The translations under genes were made by a program, and so were the position numbers. This document shows, piece after piece, positions 16,734 to 25,886 of a stretch of DNA of 64,000 nt; the stretch's first letter is position 1; each line of letters begins with the position of its first letter. The notes under the pieces are model-generated. The model made no database searches, had not been told where the DNA came from, and saw only the letters and a list, made by a program, of their open reading frames with translations. This stretch comes from Cellulosimicrobium cellulans. GTDB taxonomy: Bacteria > Actinomycetota > Actinomycetes > Actinomycetales > Cellulomonadaceae. The DNA lies in contig NZ_JAMXST010000001.1 of NCBI RefSeq assembly GCF_024124905.1, positions 806,001 through 870,000 of the forward strand, given 5' to 3'.

Positions 16734-18065
16734 TCAGGCCGGCGGGCGCACGAGGCGTGCGTGGAACTGCATCGCGGAGACGTCGGTCAGCGAGGCGACC
16801 TGGTCGATCACCACGCGCAGGCGGGCCGCGTCGTCGGGCGCGGCCTCCCAGTCCGCCGCGAACGACGGCTCGAGCGCGACGGGAGCGCGGTCGGAGAAGA
16901 CGTGGACGAGGTCGGCGATGACCTCGCGCTGGCGCTGGTAGAGCGGCTCCTGCTCGCGCGGTGCCATGACGTACGCGACAGCGACGCCCTTGAGCACGAG
17001 GATCTCGGCGACGGTCTCGTCCGGGACCACGAGGCGGGCGGCGTACCGGGTGAGCGGGCCGTCGCCGTAGACGGCGCGCGTCGCGTCCTGCGCGGCCCCG
17101 GTGAACCGGCCGATGAGCTGGCTCGTCGCGTCCTTGAGCGCCGCGAGCGCGCGGCGCGACCCGTCGAACCCGGTGACCAGGTGACCCGTGCCCTGCAGGC
17201 GCGTGATCGCCGCGTCGAGCGCCGCCTCGTCGTACGCGGTGCCGTACCAGGAGTGGACCGCGCGCACGACCCGGGCCCGCTCGTCGGGGTCGTCCAGCAC
17301 GGCGAGCTCGATGCGCCCACCCACGATCGCGTCCTCGACGTCGTGCACGGAGTACGACACGTCGTCCGCGAGGTCCATGACCTGCGCCTCGAGGCACTTG
17401 ACCTGGCTCGGCGCGCCGGCGCGCAGCCAGTCGAACACGGGTCGGTCGTCCTCGTAGACGCCGAACTTGTGCGTCGGGCGGCCGTCCGCGCGCAGCGGCG
17501 CCTCGCCCGCGCCCCACGGGTACTTCACGCTCGCGTCGAGGCTCGCGCGCGTGAGGTTGAGCCCGTACGAGCGCCCGTCCGCGTCGACGACCTTGGGGTC
17601 GAGCCGCGTGAGCAGCCGCAGGGTCTGCGCGTTGCCCTCGAACCCGCCGACGTCGACCGCGAGGTCCGCGAGCGCCCGCTCGCCGTTGTGCCCGAACGGC
17701 GGGTGTCCCAGGTCGTGCGCGAGGCACGCGGTGTCGACGATGTCCGGGTCGCAGCCGAGCGCCTTGCCGATCTCGCGCCCCACCTGCGCGACCTCGAGCG
17801 TGTGCGTGAGGCGCGTGCGGACGAAGTCGTCGCTGCCCGGCCCGAGAACCTGCGTCTTGGCTCCGAGCCGGCGCAGGGCGGACGAGTGCACGATGCGCGC
17901 GCGGTCGCGCTCGAACGGCGTGCGGGCCCGGGACTTCGCGGACTCGACGAACCACCGCTCGGTGTCGGCGTCCGAGTACGACGCCGTGCCCTCCTCGCCG
18001 CGCGCCGGGCGCGGCCCGGTCCCCACCACCGCGGGGTCGAACGCCTCCTGCTCGAACGTCTGCAC
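16734..18065 (-). CDS. dgt: Deoxyguanosinetriphosphate triphosphohydrolase-like HD protein
   Basis: HD-domain triphosphohydrolase that in characterised members splits dNTPs to nucleoside and triphosphate. The 443 residues hold the metal motif set: His in [20 protein letters not shown], His-Asp in [16 protein letters not shown], Asp in [19 protein letters not shown] at 18065 fits the family start (VQTFEQEAF then YSDADTERW) and has TACGCT 7 bases upstream. In-frame sequence further left is unsupported. In actinobacteria dgt sits between dnaG and dusB; here the maltodextrin genes separate it from dusB. The preferred nucleotide cannot be read from sequence. Confidence 0.93.
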   Translation of the reverse strand: MQTFEQEAFDPAVVGTGPRPARGEEGTASYSDADTERWFVESAKSRARTPFERDRARIVHSSALRRLGAKTQVLGPGSDDFVRTRLTHTLEVAQVGREIGKALGCDPDIVDTACLAHDLGHPPFGHNGERALADLAVDVGGFEGNAQTLRLLTRLDPKVVDADGRSYGLNLTRASLDASVKYPWGAGEAPLRADGRPTHKFGVYEDDRPVFDWLRAGAPSQVKCLEAQVMDLADDVSYSVHDVEDAIVGGRIELAVLDDPDERARVVRAVHSWYGTAYDEAALDAAITRLQGTGHLVTGFDGSRRALAALKDATSQLIGRFTGAAQDATRAVYGDGPLTRYAARLVVPDETVAEILVLKGVAVAYVMAPREQEPLYQRQREVIADLVHVFSDRAPVALEPSFAADWEAAPDDAARLRVVIDQVASLTDVSAMQFHARLVRPPA

Positions 18066-18072
18066 GGGCCCC

Positions 18073-18078
18073 AGCGTA
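18073..18078 (-). promoter_or_regulatory. -10 box for a leaderless dgt mRNA
   Basis: On the minus strand TACGCT precedes the dgt GTG by 7 bases. A GGGG run lies between them but is too close to the start to be a good SD. Confidence 0.45.
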
Positions 18079-18150
18079 ACGACGCCGATCAGGACGTGGC
18101 GGGATCCGGGTGGTGGAGCTGCGCCGCGGGTGTGCCCGGGGGCTCGTCGC

Positions 18151-18211
18151 GCCGAGAAGGGAGTTCTCGCCCTCGATCCGAGCCGTTGGGGGCGAGAAGT
18201 CACTTCTCGGC
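18151..18211. repeat. Intergenic nested inverted-repeat element, copy 1
   Basis: Outer arms GCCGAGAAG (18151-18159) and CTTCTCGGC (18203-18211) flank two smaller palindromes: CGAGAA-GGGAG-TTCTCG (18153-18169) and CGAGAAGT-C-ACTTCTCG (18193-18209). A related element lies at 38399-38444, sharing the arms, a CCCTC stretch and GGGGGCGA. It lies between the divergent dgt and 18247 genes, upstream of both -10 boxes. It looks like a mobile or structural intergenic repeat (REP-like), or a binding site. Confidence 0.6.
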
Positions 18212-18233
18212 GGCGCGCTGCCGGGCTGGGGCG

Positions 18234-18239
18234 TAGCCT
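18234..18239 (+). promoter_or_regulatory. -10 box for a leaderless mRNA
   Basis: TAGCCT is followed by exactly 7 bases and the ATG at 18247; no SD is present. Confidence 0.5.
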
Positions 18240-18246
18240 CGCGCAC

Positions 18247-18678
18247 ATGGGTGCAGCGCACGCGCTCGAGCTGCGGGCCGTCACCGTCGACGGCCTGGTC
18301 GAGGTCGTCCCGTACGTGGACGGCCGCTCGCTCGTCGAGCTCGTCGGACGGCACGAGTCGGCGCGCGGCTACTCCCCCGCGGGCGCGTACGGCGGCCTGG
18401 TCCCCGCGTTCTTCCGCTACGGCGACGCCGCGCACCAGTGGTACGGCCGCGGACGGATGCCGTCGGGCGGGCACGCGTGGGTGCTCGCGTGCGACTGCCA
18501 CGAGGCGGGGTGCTGGCCGTTCGAGGTGACGGTCGACGCCGACGCGACGACCGTCGTCTGGCGCGACCTCACCCAGCCGTTCCGGCCCGAGTGGGACTAC
18601 TCCGCGCTGGGCTCGTTCACGTTCGACCGCGCCCGGTACGACGACGCCGTACGCCAGGTCGCGCACCTCTTCGGCTGA
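18247..18678 (+). CDS. Hypothetical protein with CxC(x5)CWP motif
   Basis: A 143-residue soluble protein of a family I know only as hypothetical in actinobacteria. The mark is [19 protein letters not shown] followed by [31 protein letters not shown]. The three close cysteines could bind a metal, which is an inference. No signal peptide and no membrane segment. ATG at 18247 is backed by TAGCCT 7 bases upstream; the longer in-frame stretch to the left is antisense sequence of dgt. It converges with the amylase gene 45 bases downstream. Confidence 0.8.
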   Translation: MGAAHALELRAVTVDGLVEVVPYVDGRSLVELVGRHESARGYSPAGAYGGLVPAFFRYGDAAHQWYGRGRMPSGGHAWVLACDCHEAGCWPFEVTVDADATTVVWRDLTQPFRPEWDYSALGSFTFDRARYDDAVRQVAHLFG

Positions 18679-18723
18679 CCCTCCGGGCCCCCGGACGCCC
18701 GTGGCGCCGCCCGGGACGGGCGG

Positions 18724-20565
18724 TCAGCCCAGGCGCCACACCCCGACGGCCGGGCCGTCGCCCGCGAGCCGCGCGCCGCCGTCGTGTCTGGAGAGGTCGA
18801 ACGAGCCGTGCAGCCGCTCCGCCCCGCCGGGCCCCACGAGCGCGGGGTCCAGGGTGACGCCGTCCCACGGCGCGCGGGCGAGCGCGACGAGCACGCGCTC
18901 CTCGGGCGTCTCACGCAGGTAGACGAGGGCGTCGTCGTCGACGTGCACCCAGCGCAGGCCGCCGTGGCGCAGCGCGTCCGAGCCGCGCCGGACGGCGATC
19001 AGGGCGCGGTACAGGTCGAACGTCGCGGCGTCCCAGCGGCCCGAACCCGTCGCCGCGTCGTCCCACGGCATCGTCGCGCGACCGTGCTCGCCGTTGAGGC
19101 CCGTGAGCCCCACCTCGTCGCCCGCGAAGACGACCGGCGTGCCGGGATAGGTGAGCAGGAGCGTCGCCGCGACCTCGACCATCTCGCGCGAGCCGACGAT
19201 CGAGCGCAGGCGCGGGGTGTCGTGCGAGCCGAGCATGTTCCACTGCGACGCCGTGACGCGCCACGGCAGCACGGCGTCGAACTCGCGCATGGTCGCCACG
19301 ACGTCGCGGCCGCCGCGCCGCGGCGTGCGCACCGGCAGCCCGAGGTAGGGCACGGGCGAGTCCGCGGGCGACAGCCACGTCCAGGCCGGGCGGGTGAACG
19401 CCGAGTAGTTCATGTTCGCGTGCCAGCCGTCGCCCGCGAGGTCGCCCGACGCGTCGTGGAAGTGCTCCGCGACGAGCGCGGCCTCGGGGGTCGCGGCCCG
19501 CATGGTCGCGCGCAGGCGCCGCGCGACCTCGAGCGTGCGGTCCTCCGCACCGAAGCGTCCGGTCATGTTCGCGACGTCGATCCGCCAGCCGTCGAGGCCG
19601 AACGGCTCGCCCAGGTAGCGCCCGACGACGGACCCGGGCCCGTCGATCATGCGCGCCCCGAGCTCGGCCGACCCGTACGACAGCTTCGGCAGCGACGCCT
19701 GCTCGAGCCAGCCCACGTACCCGGGCTCGCCGTCGGTCCAGTAGTAGAAGTCGCGCTCCGGCGCGCCGGGGTCGGCGAGCGCCCGCGCGAACCACTCGTG
19801 TCCGGCGCCCGTGTGGTTGGTCGTGAGGTCGCCCATGACGCGCAGCCCGCGCGCGTGCGCGGCGCGGATCAGCGAGGCGTAGGCGGCGTCGCCGCCGAGC
19901 AGCGGGTCGACGTGGTCGAACGTGCTCGCGTCGTAGCGGTGGTTGGAGCGGCCCGGGAAGACGGGCGTCGTGTAGAGCGTCGTCACGCCGAGCGCCACGA
20001 GGTGGTCGAGCCGCTCCTCGACCCCGGTGAGGTCGCCCCCGTAGTACTGCGTGCCGACGTCGGGCCCCGCGCCGTGCGGCTCGTCGCCCCAGGCCGCGGG
20101 GACGGCCCACTCGGGGAGCGGGCGTCCGTCGGCTGCGGCGGAGCGCGCGAACCGGTCCGGGAAGACCTGGTAGACGACGCCGTCGCGCATCCACGCGGGC
20201 GCGCCCTCGTGGACGGTGAGGCGGAAGTCCGCGGCGTCGGGCACGTCGCGGTCCCACACCCCGCGGCCGTTGAGCCAGCGGTAGCCGCGCTCGCCCTCGT
20301 CGAGGAAGAACCGGTACCCCGTCTCGGGGTTGTGCACGAGCACCTCGGCGACGTACCAGTCCTCGTGCCCGTCCGAGCGGTCGAGGCGCGCCGGGGCGAG
20401 GCGCGGCTCGCCGTCGCGCACGGTGCGCAGCCACACGTCGCGCACGCCCGCGGACCGGGGCACGCGCACGCGGACGGGGACCGTGTCCCCGAGGGCGGGG
20501 ACGCCCTCGGGGACGTACAGCGCCGAGCCGTCGTGGTGCGGGACGGGGGTGACGACGTCGCGCAC
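18724..20565 (-). CDS. Cytoplasmic GH13 amylase (cyclomaltodextrinase/neopullulanase-like)
   Basis: A 613-residue glycoside hydrolase without signal peptide, so it acts on imported maltodextrins. Residues about 1-120 are a beta-sandwich of the CBM34/N-domain kind, then the (beta/alpha)8 barrel starts at WMRDGVVYQVFPDRFARS. Catalytic residues: nucleophile Asp330 in GWRIDVANM, acid Glu367 in LVAEHFH, Asp449 in LGSHDTPR. GTG at 20565 lies 4 bases after the malG stop, with GAAGG in the malG end, so translation is probably coupled. Last gene of the malE-F-G operon. Exact specificity (cyclodextrin, pullulan or maltodextrin) is not decidable here. Confidence 0.92.
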   Translation of the reverse strand: MRDVVTPVPHHDGSALYVPEGVPALGDTVPVRVRVPRSAGVRDVWLRTVRDGEPRLAPARLDRSDGHEDWYVAEVLVHNPETGYRFFLDEGERGYRWLNGRGVWDRDVPDAADFRLTVHEGAPAWMRDGVVYQVFPDRFARSAAADGRPLPEWAVPAAWGDEPHGAGPDVGTQYYGGDLTGVEERLDHLVALGVTTLYTTPVFPGRSNHRYDASTFDHVDPLLGGDAAYASLIRAAHARGLRVMGDLTTNHTGAGHEWFARALADPGAPERDFYYWTDGEPGYVGWLEQASLPKLSYGSAELGARMIDGPGSVVGRYLGEPFGLDGWRIDVANMTGRFGAEDRTLEVARRLRATMRAATPEAALVAEHFHDASGDLAGDGWHANMNYSAFTRPAWTWLSPADSPVPYLGLPVRTPRRGGRDVVATMREFDAVLPWRVTASQWNMLGSHDTPRLRSIVGSREMVEVAATLLLTYPGTPVVFAGDEVGLTGLNGEHGRATMPWDDAATGSGRWDAATFDLYRALIAVRRGSDALRHGGLRWVHVDDDALVYLRETPEERVLVALARAPWDGVTLDPALVGPGGAERLHGSFDLSRHDGGARLAGDGPAVGVWRLG

Positions 20566-20569
20566 GCGG

Positions 20570-21487
20570 TCAGCCCTTCACGGAGCCGGCCGTGAGGCCG
20601 CCCACGATGTACTTCTGCAGGTAGAGGAACAGCGCGAGCACGGGCAGCGCGGAGATCACGGCGCCGGCCGTGAACAGGCCCCAGTTCGCCTCCTTGAGCG
20701 ACGACACCCAGCCGTAGAGCCCGACGGCAAGCGTCCAGTTGCGCTCGGACGTGAGGACGATGCGCGCGATGATGAACTCGCCGAACGTGCTGATGAACGA
20801 CAGCAGCGCGACGACCGCGAGGATCGGCGCCACCAGGCGCAGGATGATCGTCCAGTAGATCTGCGAGTGCGTGGCGCCGTCGATCTTGGCGGCCTCGTCG
20901 AGCTCGCGCGGGACCGTGTTGAAGAACCCGTACATGAGGAACGTGTTCACGCCGAGCGCGCCGCCGAGGTACACGGCGATGAGCGCGATCTTGCTGTTCA
21001 GGCCGAGGATCGGGACGACGTTCCCGAGGCCGATGAGCAGCAGGAAGATCGCCACGAACGCGAGCATCTGCGGGAACATCTGGACGATGAGCAGCGACGT
21101 GAGGCCCATGCGGCGCCCGGCGAACCGGAAGCGCGAGAAGGCGTAGGCGGCGGCCGCGCCCATGAGGACCGTGCCGACGGACGTCGCGACCGCGATGACG
21201 AGGGTGTTGCCCATCCACGTCCAGAACATCGTGCTGCCGAGCTGGGCGTAGTTCGCTCCGCTCACGTCGGAGAAGAGCATGTTGGAGCCGGTGAGCGTCC
21301 CGTTCTCCGACAAGGACGCCGAGAGGACGTACACGAGCGGGAACGCGGCGTAGACGACGGCGATCACGCCGACGACGTGCCGCCAGCCGAGCTCGGAGAA
21401 CCAGCGGCCCGGCTTCATCCGGTTCCGCGAGGCCACGGACGGGGCGGGACGACCGCCGACGACGGGGGGTGCCTGGGTGGTCGCCAT
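20570..21487 (-). CDS. malG: Maltose/maltodextrin ABC transporter permease MalG-like
   Basis: A 305-residue inner-membrane permease with six hydrophobic helices and the EAA loop that docks the ATPase (RELDEAAKIDGATHSQIYWTIILRLVAP). The C-terminus LYLQKYIVGGLTAGSVKG is typical of MalG and related sugar permeases. ATG at 21487 lies 1 base after the malF stop, with GAGGAG about 10 bases upstream inside malF. It pairs with MalF to form the channel for the MalE-delivered sugar. Longer in-frame upstream sequence is Ser/Arg shadow coding and is discarded. Confidence 0.94.
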   Translation of the reverse strand: MATTQAPPVVGGRPAPSVASRNRMKPGRWFSELGWRHVVGVIAVVYAAFPLVYVLSASLSENGTLTGSNMLFSDVSGANYAQLGSTMFWTWMGNTLVIAVATSVGTVLMGAAAAYAFSRFRFAGRRMGLTSLLIVQMFPQMLAFVAIFLLLIGLGNVVPILGLNSKIALIAVYLGGALGVNTFLMYGFFNTVPRELDEAAKIDGATHSQIYWTIILRLVAPILAVVALLSFISTFGEFIIARIVLTSERNWTLAVGLYGWVSSLKEANWGLFTAGAVISALPVLALFLYLQKYIVGGLTAGSVKG

Positions 21488-21488
21488 G

Positions 21489-23132
21489 TCAGCTGATCTC
21501 CTCGAACTTGCGCGTGCTGCGGAAGGCGATGGCCGAGATCGTCCCCACGATGACGAAGATGACGATCGACAGCGCGCTCGCGAGACCGAAGTCCTTCTGG
21601 GCGGACCCGTCGACACCCGAGATCGAGTAGACCATCGAGATGAGGATGTCGGTGTGGCCGAGCGGGACGGACGCGTCGGCGAACCGTGGACCGCCGCCGG
21701 TGAGCATGTAGATGAGCGTGAAGTTGTTGAAGTTGAAGGCGAACGACGAGATGAGCAGCGGCGCGGTCGCGATGAGCAGGAGCGGGAGGGTGATCGCCCG
21801 CCACGTCCGCCAGCGCCCGGCGCCGTCGATCTTGGCCGCCTCCATGACGTCGCCCGGCAGCGACTGCAGCGCGCCCGTGCAGATGAGGAACATGTAGGGG
21901 AAGCCCAGCCACAGGTTCACGCCGAGCACCGAGAGCTTCGCGAGCCACGGGTCCGTGAGCCACGGGATGTGCGCGCCGCCGAGGATCACCTCGTTGATGA
22001 ACCCGAACCGCGTGTTGAGCAGCCCGGACCACAGCAGCGCGGCGAGGAACCCCGGGATCGCGTACGGCAGGATCATGAGCGTCCGGTAGACCTTGCGCCC
22101 GCGCATGCGCGTGTCGTTGAAGACGATCGCGAGGAACAGGCCGAGCAGGAACGTCGTGACGACCGAGCCGATCGCGAAGACGAACGTCCACACGAGGATC
22201 TTGACGAACGGCTGCGCGTAGCGGGCGTCGGAGAACGCGGTGACGAAGTTGTCGAAGCCGACCGGCACGCGCCACCCGACCGCGAGGGTCGAGCCGTCGG
22301 GGGCCTGGAACTGGCCCTCGTCGTTCGGGGTGTAGACGGTCCCGGTCGTCGTGTCGGTCATGGTGTCCGCCGCGGCGTCCCACTCGAGCGCCGAGGTGTA
22401 GACATAGCCGGTCCGCGCGTCCGTGGTGCGGATCGACCCGTCCTCCGGGTCGTCCGAGACGGGCACGCGGAGCTCGGTCACCTCGGCCTGGCGCTGGAGC
22501 ACCTGGTCGCGGGGCAGCACGGTGAACCCGGGAACGTCGGTCGCGCGCCCGTCCTCGACCGTCGCGCCGTCCACGACGGCGAGCGGCCGGTCCGCCGTCC
22601 CGGCCTCGACCTCTCCGTCCTCGGTGACGACCGCGAAGCCGAGCGCGCCGCCGTCCTCGACCACGGTCAGGGCCGACGAGGGAGAGCCCTCGACACGGCG
22701 CTCGTTCTGGATCAGCAGCGCGGAGACCGCCTGCTCCTTGGTCGCGTTGTGCCCGGTGCCGTAGTTGGTGAATGCGACGTACCCCGTGTAGCCGACCACG
22801 AAGATCTGGTAGACGAGGAGGAAGAGCAGCCCGGGAAGGATGTACTTGAGCGGCAGCGCGCGCTTCGAGAAGTACACCCAGTTGGCGACGACGAGCATCG
22901 CCAGGCTGGCCACGAGGATCCCGTACGAGCCCGCCGTCCACGCGGACCAGACCACGTACACGCCGAGCGCGTCGACGACGGCCATGAGCGCGAGCTTGAC
23001 GAAGAAGCCGGGGCTGTAGTCGCGCGCGTGCGAGGCGTCCGCCGCGCGCAACCCACGGGTGCGCCGCGGCGGCGGCCCGTCGGTTCCGAGAGGGCCGACT
23101 TCTGCGTCGGTCGTGGTCTGTGGGGCGGACAT
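21489..23132 (-). CDS. malF: Maltose/maltodextrin ABC transporter permease MalF-like, with large extracytoplasmic loop
   Basis: A 547-residue permease. The N-terminal helices (about 45-125) are followed by a hydrophilic insert of roughly 155-270 (SALTVVEDGG to APDGSTLAVGWRVPVG), then the permease core beginning FDNFVTAFSD and the EAA loop GDVMEAAKIDGAGRWRTWRAITLPLL. The insert matches the place of the P2 loop of E. coli MalF, which contacts the binding protein; many Gram-positive sugar permeases of about 300 residues lack it. ATG at 23132 has CGGAGG 7 bases upstream. It follows malE after 149 bases that contain a strong hairpin. Confidence 0.93.
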   Translation of the reverse strand: MSAPQTTTDAEVGPLGTDGPPPRRTRGLRAADASHARDYSPGFFVKLALMAVVDALGVYVVWSAWTAGSYGILVASLAMLVVANWVYFSKRALPLKYILPGLLFLLVYQIFVVGYTGYVAFTNYGTGHNATKEQAVSALLIQNERRVEGSPSSALTVVEDGGALGFAVVTEDGEVEAGTADRPLAVVDGATVEDGRATDVPGFTVLPRDQVLQRQAEVTELRVPVSDDPEDGSIRTTDARTGYVYTSALEWDAAADTMTDTTTGTVYTPNDEGQFQAPDGSTLAVGWRVPVGFDNFVTAFSDARYAQPFVKILVWTFVFAIGSVVTTFLLGLFLAIVFNDTRMRGRKVYRTLMILPYAIPGFLAALLWSGLLNTRFGFINEVILGGAHIPWLTDPWLAKLSVLGVNLWLGFPYMFLICTGALQSLPGDVMEAAKIDGAGRWRTWRAITLPLLLIATAPLLISSFAFNFNNFTLIYMLTGGGPRFADASVPLGHTDILISMVYSISGVDGSAQKDFGLASALSIVIFVIVGTISAIAFRSTRKFEEIS

Positions 23133-23221
23133 CCTGGTGCCTCCGAGGTCGTGACGCGGTTCGTCCCGCGTCGTCCCGAGTGTCGTCGTGCCGCGTCGCG
23201 GCCGGTGCCGGACCGGCGGTG

Positions 23222-23265
23222 ACGCCGTCGCGGCGCGCAGGTGACCCTGCGCACCGCGACGGCGT
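23222..23265 (-). promoter_or_regulatory. Strong stem-loop between malE and malF
   Basis: A 12-bp stem (23222-23233 with 23254-23265), one C-A mismatch, a 7-bp stem (23235-23241 with 23246-23252) and a TGAC loop begin 16 bases after the malE stop. It can act as a partial terminator or as an mRNA 3' stabiliser, keeping the binding protein more abundant than the permeases, as the malE-malF repeat does in E. coli. Confidence 0.65.
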
Positions 23266-23281
23266 TCCGGTCCGAGCCGGG

Positions 23282-24514
23282 TCAGGAGTCCATCGCGCCC
23301 TGGATGTCGGCGATCATCTTGTCCCAGGTGGGGACGGGGTCGGCACCGCTGACGATCGCGGCCTCCGTGACGCCCCAGAAGCTCCAGACGGACGCCATCT
23401 CGGGGATCGAGGGCATCGGCACGGCCTCGGCACCGACGGCCCGGAAGCCCGCGACGATCGGGTCACCCGCCGAGGCGGAGTCGGCCGCGACCGTCAGCGC
23501 CGGCGGACGGTTGCCTGCCTGGTAGAGGGCGAGCTGCGCCTCCTCGGTCGAGAGGAAGTTGACGAGGAAGTCGTTCGCGACGATCGCGTTCTTGCTCTCG
23601 GCGCTGAGGTAGAAGCCCTGGACGCCGACGAACGGCTGCGCGGGCTGCCCGCCCGCGGTCGGGATCGGGTCGATCGACAGGTCCATGCCCTCGAACGAGT
23701 CGATCATCCACGGGCCGCCGACGATGAACGGGGACTGGCCGTTCTTGAACGCCTCGACGGCGATGTCGTACGTGGTGTCCTGGCTGAGCACGCCGGCCGC
23801 GCCCTGCGCGCCGAGCCACTGCGCGAACGCCTGGCCCTCGGGGCCGCCCATCGCGAGCTCGGACGTGTAGCTGCCGTCCTCGTTCTGCGTGAAGACCGGG
23901 GCACCGAACGACGTCTGGAACGGGTAGTGGGTGTACGGGTCACCCTTGTCGCCGTCCGACTGGACCAGGATCGGGAACTGCGTCCCCGCGGCCTGGCCGG
24001 CGGCGACGGCCTCGTCCCACGTCGCCGGAGCGGTCGGCGCGAGAGCGGTGTTGCGGATCAGGGCGATGTTCTCGATCGCGTAGGGCAGGCCGTAGACCTG
24101 GCCGTCCTGCGTGAACGCCTCGATCGAGACGTCCTCGAAGTCGGCCGCCTTGTCGCCGAGCTCGAGCGGCGCCACGACGCCGTTCGTCGTGAGCTCACCG
24201 AGCCAGTCGTGCGCGCCGACCGTGATGTCGGGACCCTCGCCGGTCGGGACCTGCGCGAGGAAGTCCGCACGGATGTCCTCGAAGTTCTTGAGGACGACCT
24301 CGACGGAAGTGCCCGTCTCGGCCTCGAAGGACTCGGCTGCCGCGGTCACGGCGTCCTGGCGGGTCTCGTCGACCCAGACGGTGAGCGTGCCGCCGGCGGA
24401 GGTGTCCTCGGCGCTCGGCTCGTCGGTGCTCTCGTCTCCCGAGCCGCCGGACGAGCAGGCGGCCAGCGCCAACGTCGTGGTCAGCGCGGCGGCAAGAAGG
24501 ATGCTCCGTCGCAT
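23282..24514 (-). CDS. malE: Maltose/maltodextrin-binding lipoprotein MalE-like
   Basis: A 410-residue solute-binding lipoprotein of the ABC importer. The signal peptide ends in a lipobox LAAC (Cys20), so the protein is tethered outside the membrane. An acidic Ser-rich linker is followed by GTLTVWVDETRQDAVTAAAESFE and TGTSVEVVLKNFEDIR, typical of MalE-type proteins; NEDGSY, WMIDSFEGMDLSIDPIP and GVQGFYLSAESKN follow the family layout. ATG at 24514 has GGGAG about 10 bases upstream. First gene of the operon malE-malF-malG-amylase, with its own promoter and operator region to the right. No MalK-type ATPase is encoded nearby. Confidence 0.94.
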   Translation of the reverse strand: MRRSILLAAALTTTLALAACSSGGSGDESTDEPSAEDTSAGGTLTVWVDETRQDAVTAAAESFEAETGTSVEVVLKNFEDIRADFLAQVPTGEGPDITVGAHDWLGELTTNGVVAPLELGDKAADFEDVSIEAFTQDGQVYGLPYAIENIALIRNTALAPTAPATWDEAVAAGQAAGTQFPILVQSDGDKGDPYTHYPFQTSFGAPVFTQNEDGSYTSELAMGGPEGQAFAQWLGAQGAAGVLSQDTTYDIAVEAFKNGQSPFIVGGPWMIDSFEGMDLSIDPIPTAGGQPAQPFVGVQGFYLSAESKNAIVANDFLVNFLSTEEAQLALYQAGNRPPALTVAADSASAGDPIVAGFRAVGAEAVPMPSIPEMASVWSFWGVTEAAIVSGADPVPTWDKMIADIQGAMDS

Positions 24515-24556
24515 CAGTGGTCACTCCCAGCATGTTGCAGTGCGGTGGCGGCCGAC

Positions 24557-24654
24557 GTCGGTTTCGCACCGACCGTGGCCCTGATGCGACGACGGTAGAG
24601 CGCGAGGTGGCACCGATGCAAGTCGTTGCGGTAACTTTCATGCAACGCTTTGCA
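24557..24654 (-). promoter_or_regulatory. malE promoter with two LacI-type operators
   Basis: On the minus strand a -35 TTGCAT (24616-24621) and a -10 TACCGT (24592-24597) are 18 bases apart. Two inverted repeats of the same design lie over and upstream of the -35: TGCAA-GTCG-TTGCG (24617-24630) and TGCAA-CGCT-TTGCA (24641-24654), centres 24 bases apart. Binding at the first would cover the -35 box. A small GTCGGT/ACCGAC hairpin (24557-24573) sits in the 5'UTR. The adjacent LacI-family gene is the obvious candidate regulator; that is inference. Confidence 0.65.
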
Positions 24655-24759
24655 GGGCGCCGTCCGGCGTCCGCCCCGCCTCCCCCGGCCGACGGGTCGG
24701 CGCGCCTCCGCACGGAGGCTCGCGGCCCACCGACCGGACGACCAGGACGAGGAGGTCCG

Positions 24760-25818
24760 GTGTCCCCTACGCTTCCCCATGTGCGCACCCGTCTCAGCGA
24801 TCTCGCCGCCCAGGCCGGCGTCTCCACCGCGACGGTCTCGCGCGTCCTCAACGGGAAGCCCGGCGTCGCGAGCGAGACCCGCCAGGCGGTCCTCGCCGCG
24901 CTCGACGTGCTGGGCTACGAACGCCCCTCGACGCTGCGCACCCGCTCGGCCGGCCTCGTCGGCCTCGTCGTCCCCGAGCTGACGAACCCGGTCTTCCCCG
25001 CGTTCGCCCAGACGATCGAGTCGCTGCTGTCGGAGCACGGGTACACCCCGCTCCTGTGCACGCAGTCGCCCGGCGGGACCACCGAGGACGACTACGTCGA
25101 CATGCTCATGGACCACGCGGTCGACGGCATCGTCTTCGTCTCCGGCCTGCACGCCGACACGCAGGCGAGCCACGAGCGCTACGAGCGCCTGCGCAGCCGC
25201 GGCATCCCGATCGTGCTGGTCAACGGGTTCGCCGAGGGCATCGACGCGCCGTTCGTCTCGCCCGACGACGTCGCGAGCGTCGAGCTGTCGGTGCGCCACC
25301 TCGTCTCGCTGGGACACCGCAGCGTCGGGCTCGCGATCGGGCCCGACCGCTTCGTCCCGGCCCAGCGCAAGCTCGCGAGCTTCGCCGACTCGCTCGTGCG
25401 CCACGGCCTCGTGGCCGACGAGTCCGAGGCGGCGCAGCACGTCGTCGTCACGCTCTACACCGTCGAGGGCGGCCAGGCGGCCGCCGGGGAGCTCATCGAC
25501 TCGGGCCACACCGCGATCGTCTGCGGCTCCGACCTCATGGCCCTCGGCGCGATCCGCGCGGCCCGCTCGCGCGGCCTGCGCGTACCCCAGGACGTCTCGG
25601 TCGTGGGCTACGACGACTCGCCGCTCATCGCCTTCACCGACCCGCCCCTGACCACGGTGCGCCAGCCCGTGAACGCGATGGCGCACGCCGCGGTGAGCGC
25701 GCTGCTCACCGAGATCGCGGGCGAGCGGGCGCCGCGGTCCGAGCTGCTGTTCCAGCCCGAGCTCATCGTCCGCGACTCCACGGGCGCCGCCCCGACGACG
25801 GGCTCGCCCACCGCCTGA
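24760..25818 (+). CDS. LacI-family transcriptional regulator of the maltodextrin genes
   Basis: A 352-residue repressor. The N-terminal helix-turn-helix LSDLAAQAGVSTATVSRVLNGKPGVASE is followed by the periplasmic-binding-protein-like sensor (TRSAGLVGLVVPELTNPVFP, HAVDGIVFVSGLH, DVSVVGYDDSPLIAFTDPPLTTVRQP). Start is uncertain: GTG 24760 has GAGGAGG 4 bases upstream, while GTG 24781, seven codons later, has TACGCT exactly 7 bases upstream (leaderless type) and matches usual LacI N-termini better. It is divergent from malE and followed by the alpha-glucosidase. Inducer is probably maltose or a maltodextrin (inference). Confidence 0.93.
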   Translation: MSPTLPHVRTRLSDLAAQAGVSTATVSRVLNGKPGVASETRQAVLAALDVLGYERPSTLRTRSAGLVGLVVPELTNPVFPAFAQTIESLLSEHGYTPLLCTQSPGGTTEDDYVDMLMDHAVDGIVFVSGLHADTQASHERYERLRSRGIPIVLVNGFAEGIDAPFVSPDDVASVELSVRHLVSLGHRSVGLAIGPDRFVPAQRKLASFADSLVRHGLVADESEAAQHVVVTLYTVEGGQAAAGELIDSGHTAIVCGSDLMALGAIRAARSRGLRVPQDVSVVGYDDSPLIAFTDPPLTTVRQPVNAMAHAAVSALLTEIAGERAPRSELLFQPELIVRDSTGAAPTTGSPTA

Positions 25819-25886
25819 CGGCGACGCGCCGCGGCTGCACGCCCGGCGCCGACGGACGTCGCGACGCCGGCCCGGGCCGCACGCCG

